Assembly: GCA_964551295.1 (NCBI GenBank)
Contig: CAZKDJ010000118.1
Coordinates: forward strand, 1-13,313
Reading direction: 5' to 3'
Length of the DNA: 13,313 nucleotides
From: JAFGED01 sp964551295
Lineage (GTDB): Bacteria > Chloroflexota > Anaerolineae > B4-G1
Positions 8,596 to 13,313 of this stretch are shown in pieces. Position 1 is the stretch's first letter, and each line of letters starts with the position of its first letter. The position numbers and the translations under genes were made by a program. The notes under the pieces were generated by a model. It did not search any database and was not told the DNA's origin. It saw only the letters and a program-made list of their open reading frames with translations.

Positions 8596-9087
8596 TCAAT
8601 GGGTAAAAACCGTCGTGACGCAAAGACCATTGGGGGCAGTCACAGTTGCCACGTTAGTGGTGGACGATGCCACCGCAGGTGAGACGGCCACCTCGATCAC
8701 CATCTCCTCTTCCGGGTTAAGGATACCTGGCTCGTAGAGATCGGTGATCGTCGCCGCCCATTCATTCTGTCCTGTACCGAAGGGATACCATTCCGTATGA
8801 AGGTAGCCATCACTCCCAGTATATTGAAGGATGACATCCCATCGATCGAGATCGGCCAACTTGGTGTTCCCATCGTTCCTGGCAGTTATTTGCACTGTAT
8901 TGCCCAGAACCGAGGTCTCCGCCCTGACCGGCGTCAGGTCGGTCAGAGATCTTTCCTCCATCCGATCCTGCATCTCTCGCCACGACTCCATGACCGTTTC
9001 CTGCGAGGATAGAAACTGCTCGGAGATGGTAAATGTCGCCAATAACAAGAGAGCTATGATTACGACTGCCGGGATTACCGTTTCCAT
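8596..9087 (-). CDS. arlF: ArlF (FlaF)-like archaellum stator / envelope protein
   Basis: The 163-residue protein begins METVIPAVVI with one N-terminal membrane helix at about residues 4-22. A polar helical linker with repeated E and R (about 27-50) follows, then a beta-rich domain of about 110 residues. That build, plus direct pairing with arlG, fits ArlF, which in archaea forms filaments with ArlG and binds the S-layer to anchor the motor. Sequence identity to archaeal ArlF is low by eye, so the call leans on topology and context. The start lies 3 bases after the arlG stop, with only a weak Shine-Dalgarno, suggesting coupled translation. In a bacterium without an archaeal S-layer the anchoring partner must differ (inference). 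It is the last gene before a 413-base gap. Confidence 0.8.
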   Translation of the reverse strand: METVIPAVVIIALLLLATFTISEQFLSSQETVMESWREMQDRMEERSLTDLTPVRAETSVLGNTVQITARNDGNTKLADLDRWDVILQYTGSDGYLHTEWYPFGTGQNEWAATITDLYEPGILNPEEEMVIEVAVSPAVASSTTNVATVTAPNGLCVTTVFTH

Positions 9088-9090
9088 GGT

Positions 9091-9561
9091 TCACTTGCTA
9101 AAGTAGTATTCGTCAAAGACACCATTCGGCGTGACCACTTTGACAAAGTATCTTTCCCCATCTGCCAGGTTGTAATCAAGATCGACGGTGATTTTCACAG
9201 TTGCTGTAGCTTTCCACTCGACGTCGTTTTCTACTTCGTATGTCCACCCGGGGTCACTCGCACCATACGGAATACGGGCAAAGTCTCCATCAGGCCCAAA
9301 AAAGATATCACAACTCTCAACCGGAATGATGCGCAAAGAGCCAATGTTCTTGACCCATACCAGTGCGATATCGCTGTAGCCACCATCCTCGGCAGCGTGA
9401 ATGATCTCGATTTGGCTGTTGAAACGCTCTTGAATCCTTCTTTGCCTGAGGTTCATAGCAGTGCTGCTCTGGATCACGGCAGGGTAAATCGCCTTAAAAA
9501 GAACCACTGCTACCACCAGACCCGCTATGAGCAGAATAGCCGTAACAATTGTCTTATCCAA
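9091..9561 (-). CDS. arlG: ArlG (FlaG)-like archaellum stator protein, TTG start
   Basis: The 156-residue protein begins MDKTIVTAILLIAG and closely resembles the start of archaeal ArlG: a short polar N-terminus with TAILxIAG, a membrane helix at about 5-22, then 'YPAV' and a polar helix. The rest is a beta-rich domain ending in KVVTPNGVFDEYYFSK. ArlG caps and tethers ArlF filaments as the stator of the rotary motor in archaea. The start codon is TTG, at 9561-9559. It is supported by a perfect AGGAGGT five bases upstream (+ strand acctcct 9567-9573), which lies inside the last codons of the preceding arlD/E-like gene; the two frames overlap by 8 bases. No ATG in this frame would keep the membrane helix. 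Confidence 0.88.
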   Translation of the reverse strand: MDKTIVTAILLIAGLVVAVVLFKAIYPAVIQSSTAMNLRQRRIQERFNSQIEIIHAAEDGGYSDIALVWVKNIGSLRIIPVESCDIFFGPDGDFARIPYGASDPGWTYEVENDVEWKATATVKITVDLDYNLADGERYFVKVVTPNGVFDEYYFSK

Positions 9562-10153
9562 GACCGACCTCCTCTATGAGTGAGATGGCCTCTTCTGGGT
9601 TGGCACCACGGCCCAATAACTCGTTTAATCCCGTAAGCGCACTCAGTATCTCGTTTATCGAGACTTTCTCCAGAGGATCATCTTCACTGCCGAGTGAGAC
9701 GAGCTGCAAGAGAACATTCTTGGACTCTGAGGCAAGAAAGCCACGTCGAGCGTACAACTCTAATAGTTTACTAGTGCGTTCCTTTCCCAGCTTTGCCACA
9801 CTGTCCATCGCCCACCTGGATAGTGCCACGAAGGATTCCTGATCTAGCTGTTTCTGGATCAAAGAGCGCTCTTGAACCGTCTTTGCCTCATCGAGAGAAA
9901 CCTTCCTCGTTATAGGAGGAGGAGAAACCGCTTGTGGCTGCGCCTCTTCTCTCCCTGCCTTGAGAGATTCGAACGCTTGCACAACACCATCAGAAGGGAG
10001 AGCTTCCTCTGCCCTGAGAGAAGGATAATAGTGGATCAGAACCTGCTCCTGGATATCCAGAAGCGTTCTCTGGACCTCGCTTTTCAGGATTTTCATCTCA
10101 TATTCGAGGGTTTTTACCCTCTGTTCCAGTTGCATTTTTGGATCCAGTTGCAT
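9554..10153 (-). CDS. ArlD/E-like archaellum cytoplasmic adaptor
   Basis: The protein has about 199 residues from ATG 10153. An N-terminal coiled coil (about 5-45; MQLEQRVKTLEYEMKILK) is followed by a proline-rich linker and a helical C-terminal domain. The latter contains ALSRWAMDSVAKLGKERTS and a LYARRGFLAS stretch. This resembles the ArlD/ArlE C-terminal domain, where a 'WxxxLVEKVG..EYYxxIGWIS'-like pattern is typical. In Euryarchaeota ArlC/D/E form the cytoplasmic ring that takes CheF/CheY input. ATG 10153 is chosen since GGAAGAG precedes it at good spacing; a GTG start at 10207 would add 18 residues without support, and ATG 10135 is possible. The N-terminal 32 residues from MQLEQ match the N-terminus of the membrane protein at 10460-11011 without gaps (14 of 32 identical). 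No ArlC is found. Confidence 0.75.
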   Translation of the reverse strand: MQLDPKMQLEQRVKTLEYEMKILKSEVQRTLLDIQEQVLIHYYPSLRAEEALPSDGVVQAFESLKAGREEAQPQAVSPPPITRKVSLDEAKTVQERSLIQKQLDQESFVALSRWAMDSVAKLGKERTSKLLELYARRGFLASESKNVLLQLVSLGSEDDPLEKVSINEILSALTGLNELLGRGANPEEAISLIEEVGLG

Positions 10154-10377
10154 AGCTAATCTCTTCCAAAGCGTCGGCAACAATAGATGTTGCCGGTTGA
10201 GGCCCACTGATGCCGGTGGGACTCTAACCCACTACAGACAAATGCAAGTCCGCAAGCTCACTTGAATAATAGCACAGAAAACGTATCTATATCCTTTCCA
10301 TTTCGTTTCAAAAACGTTACACTTCTTTATATACCTCAACGGTCTCCCTTACCTTTCCACCCGCGTATGTTCGTGGA
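10154..10377 (-). promoter_or_regulatory. Leader of the arlD/E-arlG-arlF unit with candidate promoter and hairpins
   Basis: No gene is seen. On the minus strand an extended -10 box, TGC plus TATTAT, lies at 10266-10274 (+ strand ataatagca); no good -35 accompanies it, as is usual for extended -10 promoters. Transcription from there would give a leader of about 100 bases. The leader carries an 8-bp stem with a 5-base loop at 10175-10195, about 22 bases before the ATG. It also carries three short segments, CCCAC at 10203-10207, GTGGG at 10216-10220 and CCCAC at 10228-10232, where the middle one can pair with either neighbour. Short stems arise by chance, so the regulatory reading is tentative. 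Confidence 0.35.
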
Positions 10378-10474
10378 GTACCTTCTCAACAAACCGGGGG
10401 GCGGGGGGTGGGGGGGGGGGGGGGGGCCCCCCCCCCCCCACACCCCCATCTTCCCTTAATTACTGAGAAGGTAC
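10378..10474. mobile_element. Miniature inverted-repeat element, copy 2 (diverged; ends inside a gene)
   Basis: The 15-bp arms GTACCTTCTCAACAA (10378-10392) and TTACTGAGAAGGTAC (10460-10474) pair along their full length apart from two A-C positions. Compared with copies 1 and 3 (GTATCTGCTCA), both arms carry the same two changes (GTACCTTCTCA). The flanks TTCGTGGA and TTCGCGTC match at only 5 of 8 positions, so the target duplication is eroded or absent. The core is a G run followed by a C run. The right arm gives the last four codons (V-P-S-Q) and the TAA stop of the membrane protein gene to its right. Confidence 0.75.
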
Positions 10475-11011
10475 TTCGCGTCTATACTGCCGCAGCAACT
10501 GCCCTATCACGTTCACACACACGACGACGAGCAACGTCGCCGTGACAACGAACCAAAGCGACGGAAACAGCATACTGACGAGGGCTATGGCTAGCACCAC
10601 CAGCGTCACGACAAAGATCAGTTTAGGATTGGAAACAAAGAGAGCCACAGCGTTACGCCATGCTACCTTGCGCGGGCGCTCGTTTTCTTGCTCCAGCAAC
10701 AATGCCAAAGGATACATCTGAAGAAGCAGCCACAAAAACGCCAGTGCCACCCAAAACGCCCGCAGCCATGGTTCAAATAGTGAGCCACTTACAGCCAGAG
10801 CATCAGACACATAGAAGCGGATATTAGTAAACAGAGTAATGGCCAAAAGAAGATTCAGTAGTGCCAAAACCCAGGCCTTCTTCTGCCACTGCGAAGAGGC
10901 CTGTGGTTTCTTCGACAGGCTCTCCTGAACGGTTACGAGTGTTGCTTGGATATCCCCTTTCAGCACTGCCACCTCGCGCTCAAGGTTTTCCATCCTGTTC
11001 TCTAGTTCCAT
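10460..11011 (-). CDS. Coiled-coil plus four-helix membrane protein of the archaellum cluster, function unknown
   Basis: I do not recognise this 183-residue protein as a named family. Residues 1-32 form a coiled coil (MELENRMENLEREVAVLK) that matches the N-terminus of the neighbouring ArlD/E-like protein. After a short linker there are four membrane segments at about 47-68, 84-106, 131-149 and 152-172, with a basic loop (ERPRKVAWRN, 111-120) between the second and third. The ATG is preceded by a G-rich AAGGGGG stretch. It lies between arlB and the arlD/E-like gene in the same direction, so it is likely expressed with them. A plausible but unproved role is a membrane anchor for the cytoplasmic adaptor, comparable in position rather than topology to crenarchaeal ArlX. 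The last four codons and the stop come from a miniature element, so the original C-terminus may have been longer. Confidence 0.85.
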   Translation of the reverse strand: MELENRMENLEREVAVLKGDIQATLVTVQESLSKKPQASSQWQKKAWVLALLNLLLAITLFTNIRFYVSDALAVSGSLFEPWLRAFWVALAFLWLLLQMYPLALLLEQENERPRKVAWRNAVALFVSNPKLIFVVTLVVLAIALVSMLFPSLWFVVTATLLVVVCVNVIGQLLRQYRREVPSQ

Positions 11012-11054
11012 CAGAAACCCCCTTCCCCCAGCGTCCCAGGCAACCTTCAGAGTA

Positions 11055-11092
11055 AGCGGTTCGGCCAGGATCTTCGACCTGGCCGAACCGCT
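11055..11092 (-). promoter_or_regulatory. Strong intercistronic hairpin after arlB (no T-run)
   Basis: A perfect 15-bp inverted repeat (11055-11069 with 11078-11092) around an 8-base loop lies 17 bases after the arlB stop. On the minus strand it is followed by TACTCTGAAGG, with no T-run, so it is not a standard intrinsic terminator. A likely role is to protect the 3' end of a processed, abundant archaellin mRNA and to lower expression of the genes beyond it. Confidence 0.7.
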
Positions 11093-11108
11093 GTCGTAGA
11101 GAACCTAA

Positions 11109-11690
11109 TTACTTGAGGTCAATCACGGCATCGATGTTGGCCGGCGTCGTCCGCTCCAAGATGAGGATCGCGCCCACTGGCGGCTTTACCTCGACCATGA
11201 AGGTTGTGTTGACGCCCAGGTTAGTGGTCAAAGTGCCCGACAACGGCACAGTAATCTCCACCAACTCCCGATCTTCGAGAATGTTGTCACCATCGGTGTA
11301 TCCAAGAAAGCTGGTCGTCCAGTTAGTGATCTCCGTGCGCTGGGTAGCATCACGGTACTCGATGACGACGACGGCATCGCTCCCGGTGGTAAAGTCCACG
11401 GGCTGCCCACCTGCCACGTTGGCAACCGTAAAGACCAGATTACCGATGTAGCCACTGGTGCCTGTCACACTGGCCGTAGCGATGATGCTCCCTCGGAGCT
11501 CCAGGGAACCTCTGACCTCCTCGAGCCCGGCGTAGACGGCTTCCTTGCTCTTTTCTGTGGTGAACATGCCGGCCGAGAGTATGGTAAAGGCAAACACAGC
11601 AGCGACCACGACGAATGCAATCAAGATGATCGCCGTCTCCAAAGCGCTGATACCTCTTTCGTCTTTTAGTAACCTATTCAGTTTAAACAT
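11109..11690 (-). CDS. arlB: ArlB (FlaB), archaellin filament subunit
   Basis: The 193-residue protein has a class III (type IV pilin-like) signal. A basic 13-residue leader ends KDERG, and the cut is expected before I14, giving a mature N-terminus ISALETAIILIAFVVVAAVF. Glu at mature position 5 and the long hydrophobic helix that packs into the filament core follow the archaellin pattern very closely. The rest is a beta-rich outer domain. NxS/T sequons occur (NWT, NTT), but glycosylation is unknown here. The gene has its own promoter and a perfect AGGAGGT seven bases before the ATG, as expected for a highly made subunit. No second archaellin and no prepilin peptidase (ArlK/PibD) are in the window. 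The start is certain because a shorter one would lose the leader. Confidence 0.95.
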   Translation of the reverse strand: MFKLNRLLKDERGISALETAIILIAFVVVAAVFAFTILSAGMFTTEKSKEAVYAGLEEVRGSLELRGSIIATASVTGTSGYIGNLVFTVANVAGGQPVDFTTGSDAVVVIEYRDATQRTEITNWTTSFLGYTDGDNILEDRELVEITVPLSGTLTTNLGVNTTFMVEVKPPVGAILILERTTPANIDAVIDLK

Positions 11691-11695
11691 TTCAC

Positions 11696-11764
11696 TTACC
11701 TCCTGAGTGTCGAGTTGTTTTTTATAAAAGTGTTTCGAACAAGCCTCGTATTCTTTTCCTCCAT
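11696..11764 (-). CDS. 22-codon upstream ORF in the archaellin leader
   Basis: ATG at 11764 is preceded by AGGAGG (minus strand, 11774-11769) with a 4-base gap. The frame reads 22 codons and ends with AGG AGG TAA. Those two arginine codons are the Shine-Dalgarno of arlB itself, and the TAA ends 5 bases before the arlB ATG. A ribosome ending here would sit on the arlB initiation site, which suggests coupling or feedback. The peptide is basic and polar and resembles no family I know. Short frames are common by chance; the two Shine-Dalgarno sites and the exact overlap are what make it worth listing. Confidence 0.4.
   Translation of the reverse strand: MEEKNTRLVRNTFIKNNSTLRR
11698..11704 (-). 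promoter_or_regulatory. Perfect Shine-Dalgarno AGGAGGT of arlB
   Basis: The + strand reads acctcct, so the transcript carries AGGAGGT seven bases before the arlB ATG. It is a full match to the bacterial anti-Shine-Dalgarno and overlaps the last codons and stop of the 22-codon upstream ORF. Confidence 0.85.
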
Positions 11765-11810
11765 CCTACCTCCTATCTAAACTAGTACATGTCCTTTCGC
11801 TACTAAATAT

Positions 11811-11839
11811 AGCATACAAAACGCACTGTGCGTTTTCAA
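11811..11839 (-). promoter_or_regulatory. Sigma70-like arlB promoter with embedded 19-bp palindrome
   Basis: On the minus strand TTGAAA (11839-11834) and TATGCT (11816-11811) are separated by exactly 17 bases. The -35 matches 5 of 6 and the -10 matches 4 of 6 positions of the housekeeping consensus. The palindrome AAAACGCACTGTGCGTTTT (11818-11836, 9-bp arms, one central base) covers the spacer and half of the -35. A protein bound there would block RNA polymerase, so it is a candidate operator. The OmpR-like regulator encoded just upstream is one possible binder, though OmpR-type sites are more often direct repeats. Confidence 0.6.
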
Positions 11840-11964
11840 TTCCATTTCAACAGTGTTGCAGAAGAATTCAGATTCCAAAAGCATTCAAGACTCTCCTGAA
11901 AAAAACAAGTGGAAGAAATGGGACGAAAAGGTGGAGAAAATTAGGAGAGCAGCACGGGGCGTTG

Positions 11965-12843
11965 CTAGGAGGGAGAGTAGAAATATCCGCGCCCGCGTAT
12001 CGTGCAGATCAACTTGGGTTTGCCTGGGGCAACTTCGACCTTGCGGCGCAAACGGTGGATGCATGGACGCACGATACTCCTGGCATCCCACTCGTCCAGA
12101 TCATGTTTGTCATCTGGCCCCATTGCAGCGTGGGCCAACTGAACGCACGAAAACACCCGATTGGGATGTTCCATCAGAGCGCCCAAAATGGCTGCCTCAC
12201 TCTCGGTCAGTTCAGCCGTATGAGGCGGATCGCCCTGCATCACAACCAGTCGTTTTTGGCGATCTAGCGTTAAGGGAGCAACGTGCAAGACACGATCTGG
12301 ATGAACGGTCAAAGGCTCAGGAGAAGGCAGTGAGTGTTCTGGAGATACAGATGAAGGAATTGACAGAGAGGCTGAGGTTGTCGGTTGACGCAGGACATCA
12401 AGCGCATCATCTATCGCGTTCAACAAATGCTGGCGATGCACCTGCTCGGCGCGTTCTTGCAGAACCCGAGAAATGACAGCGGCGAAATCGTCTATGTCAG
12501 CCGGCTTGAGCATATAATCCGCGGCATTTGTCTTCACAGCAGCAATTGCGCTCTCCAGAGAGGCATGACCAGTCAACACGACGATTGACATCTCCGGTCG
12601 CACCTGCCGAGCCCGCTTCATCACCTCTACCCCGTCTATCCCCGGCAGGTGCAGGTCCAACACCATGAGGTCGTAAGACACACGGTCCAGCAACTCTAGT
12701 GCCTCGGTGCCAGAAGCAGCTTCTGCGACGTGATACCCCATCAAGCTCAAATGTTTCCGCAAGGCAACACGCAGATTAGCCTCATCATCCACAACGAGCA
12801 ACCTTGCTTTTCGGTCGGTATATGTGGAGAGAGTATCCATCAT
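11965..12843 (-). CDS. OmpR/PhoB-like response regulator (REC plus winged helix)
   Basis: From ATG 12843 the protein has about 292 residues. The receiver domain carries D19, D20, phospho-acceptor D63 (LMVLDLHLPG), T91 and K113 (YMLKPAD), all canonical. A linker of roughly 65 residues, rich in Ser and Pro in its last half, follows. The C-terminal domain (about 200-292) is an OmpR-type winged helix: LTESEAAILGALMEHPNRVF, then an HRLRRKVE recognition-helix stretch and the closing TIRGRGYFY. It should bind DNA when phosphorylated. ATG 12843 (or 12840) is preferred since GAAGGT lies just upstream; ATG 12855 is poorly supported. It is the gene directly upstream of and in line with arlB, separated by 274 bases, and is the obvious candidate regulator of the cluster. 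Its kinase could be the hybrid kinase here or one elsewhere. Confidence 0.92.
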   Translation of the reverse strand: MMDTLSTYTDRKARLLVVDDEANLRVALRKHLSLMGYHVAEAASGTEALELLDRVSYDLMVLDLHLPGIDGVEVMKRARQVRPEMSIVVLTGHASLESAIAAVKTNAADYMLKPADIDDFAAVISRVLQERAEQVHRQHLLNAIDDALDVLRQPTTSASLSIPSSVSPEHSLPSPEPLTVHPDRVLHVAPLTLDRQKRLVVMQGDPPHTAELTESEAAILGALMEHPNRVFSCVQLAHAAMGPDDKHDLDEWDARSIVRPCIHRLRRKVEVAPGKPKLICTIRGRGYFYSPS

Positions 12844-12893
12844 ACTGACCTTCATTCTGCTATCGCACCAAAAGTTCCGACTATGGTACTAAT

Positions 12894-12984
12894 GATCTAC
12901 TCATTAACCCGTGGGGGCGGTGGTTTTGCGGGCGGCTTTGCCGCCCGCAAACCCACCATCTCCCCCCACCTATTGAGCAGATAC
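12894..12984. mobile_element. Miniature inverted-repeat element, copy 3 (intact core, 8-bp target duplication)
   Basis: The left end GATCTACTCATTAA (12894-12907) and right end TATTGAGCAGATAC (12971-12984) are inverted repeats of the family seen at 8367 and 10378. The perfect 8-bp direct repeat GTACTAAT flanks it (12886-12893 and 12985-12992). The core is readable and forms a hairpin with stem TTTGCGGGCGG / CCGCCCGCAAA around CTTTG. The element is non-coding and lies about 50 bases upstream of the response regulator start, where it may affect that gene's promoter. Confidence 0.88.
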
Positions 12985-13263
12985 GTACTAATTATATCAA
13001 TATCTGCACAGATTGGAAACTGGCTAGTACCTCAACAACCTGATTCTGATACACGCGGTGCACGGAAAATGCTGGCCTTTGGCCACTGTCCGGCGCCGGC
13101 CGGACAGTGGCACCTCGAAGGCTCTCCGGTGGCCTCGGTCACAAGAAATAATTTTGGGGGTGGCTGGCAGGCACCACTCGAGGTGAGTGACGAGCACTGC
13201 GCTCGCTGTGTGAGCATATCAGAATCACCGTGATGAGGTACTAGCTCCACACGGGTATAACTA
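12985..13263. other. Non-coding stretch upstream of the regulator, mostly a second repeat element
   Basis: No credible gene is present. It consists of the right target repeat of the 91-bp element, about 30 bases of AT-rich sequence, and the 223-bp inverted-repeat element at 13023-13245. A minus-strand frame of about 80 codons crosses the element (13032-13274), but it lies in palindromic DNA and looks accidental. Confidence 0.55.
13023..13245. mobile_element. 223-bp non-autonomous element with 29-bp terminal inverted repeats
   Basis: The ends at 13023-13051 and 13217-13245 are inverted copies identical at 25 of 29 positions; each outer end reads GCTAGTACCTCA going inward. Both ends hold the tetramer CTAG one base in, which could be a palindromic 4-bp target duplication, making TACCTCA the true tip. 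No longer flanking direct repeat is seen. Inside is a strong hairpin (12-bp stem, 13082-13093 with 13100-13111). There is no transposase, so it would depend on one in trans. It differs from the 91-97-bp family. Confidence 0.65.
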
Positions 13264-13313
13264 CTAAGAAACACCCTGAGGCACCAGATCCATGCCCAGT
13301 TCCTTCGCTCTTC
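13264..13313 (-). CDS. Possible C-terminal end of an upstream gene
   Basis: On the minus strand one frame from the window edge reads RAKELGMDLVPQGVS and then TAG (13266-13264). The composition looks protein-like, but 15 codons cannot prove a gene and no family can be named. If real, the gene is co-directional with the cluster and ends just before the 223-bp element. Confidence 0.25.
   Translation of the reverse strand, partial: RAKELGMDLVPQGVS

Noticed and set aside
10262..10459. Plus-strand frame of 65 codons ending in Gly and Pro runs
   Set aside because: The end is a translation of the G-run/C-run core of a miniature element, which is itself probably an artefact.
11777..11884. Minus-strand frame of 35 codons with AGGAG upstream
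   Set aside because: It runs straight through the better supported arlB promoter and palindrome; no family resemblance. Kept only as an alternative to the promoter reading.
11853..12476. Plus-strand open frame of 207 codons
   Set aside because: It lies antisense to the response regulator, whose receiver and winged-helix motifs are unmistakable. The translated product has no domain-like pattern.
8367..12984. Three similar spaced palindromes as a CRISPR-like array
   Set aside because: Spacing is about 2 kb with genes between, and 8-bp target duplications show mobile elements.
13032..13274. Minus-strand frame of 80 codons
   Set aside because: It lies almost entirely inside the palindromic 223-bp element and reads through its hairpin; no Shine-Dalgarno.

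Overview
The window holds a nearly complete archaellum (archaeal-type motility filament) gene cluster that looks bacterial. Every confidently supported gene is on the minus strand, so transcription runs from high to low coordinates. The archaellum proteins (ArlB, ArlD/E-like, ArlG, ArlF, ArlH, ArlI, ArlJ) are archaeal in family. The signalling genes (a 1084-residue hybrid histidine kinase and an OmpR-type regulator with a winged helix), the strong AGGAGGT ribosome sites and a sigma70-like promoter before the archaellin gene are bacterial in style. The best match I know is a Chloroflexota bacterium (Anaerolineae/Caldilineae type), a phylum in which archaella have been reported. This placement is by pattern recognition only.

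Layout from right to left. 13313-13246: edge sequence with a possible C-terminal gene fragment. 13245-13023: a 223-bp element with long terminal inverted repeats. 12984-12894: a 91-bp miniature inverted-repeat element with a perfect 8-bp target duplication. 12843-11965: an OmpR-like response regulator. 11839-11691: the archaellin promoter with a palindrome, a 22-codon upstream ORF and a perfect Shine-Dalgarno. 11690-11109: archaellin ArlB. 11092-11055: a strong hairpin. 11011-10460: an unrecognised four-helix membrane protein with an N-terminal coiled coil, whose stop codon lies in a second miniature element (10474-10378). 10153-9554: ArlD/E-like protein, then ArlG and ArlF, closely packed. 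8595-8183: a non-coding gap with a third miniature element. 8182-291: a tight run of hybrid kinase, CheY-like regulator, a receiver-ArlH fusion, ArlI and ArlJ, with overlaps or gaps of a few bases. 291-1: the start of a further membrane protein that runs off the window.

Proposed working: ArlI (motor ATPase) and ArlJ (membrane platform) with ArlH assemble and turn a filament of ArlB. ArlF and ArlG would be the stator or cell-envelope part. The ArlD/E-like protein would be the cytoplasmic adaptor. No CheF and no prepilin peptidase is present here. Instead a multi-step phosphorelay is co-transcribed with the motor, and ArlH itself carries an N-terminal receiver domain. This is the most unusual part of the window: a bacterial two-component system apparently wired into the archaellum switch ATPase. 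The two-component wiring is inference; the fusion and gene order are read directly from the sequence.
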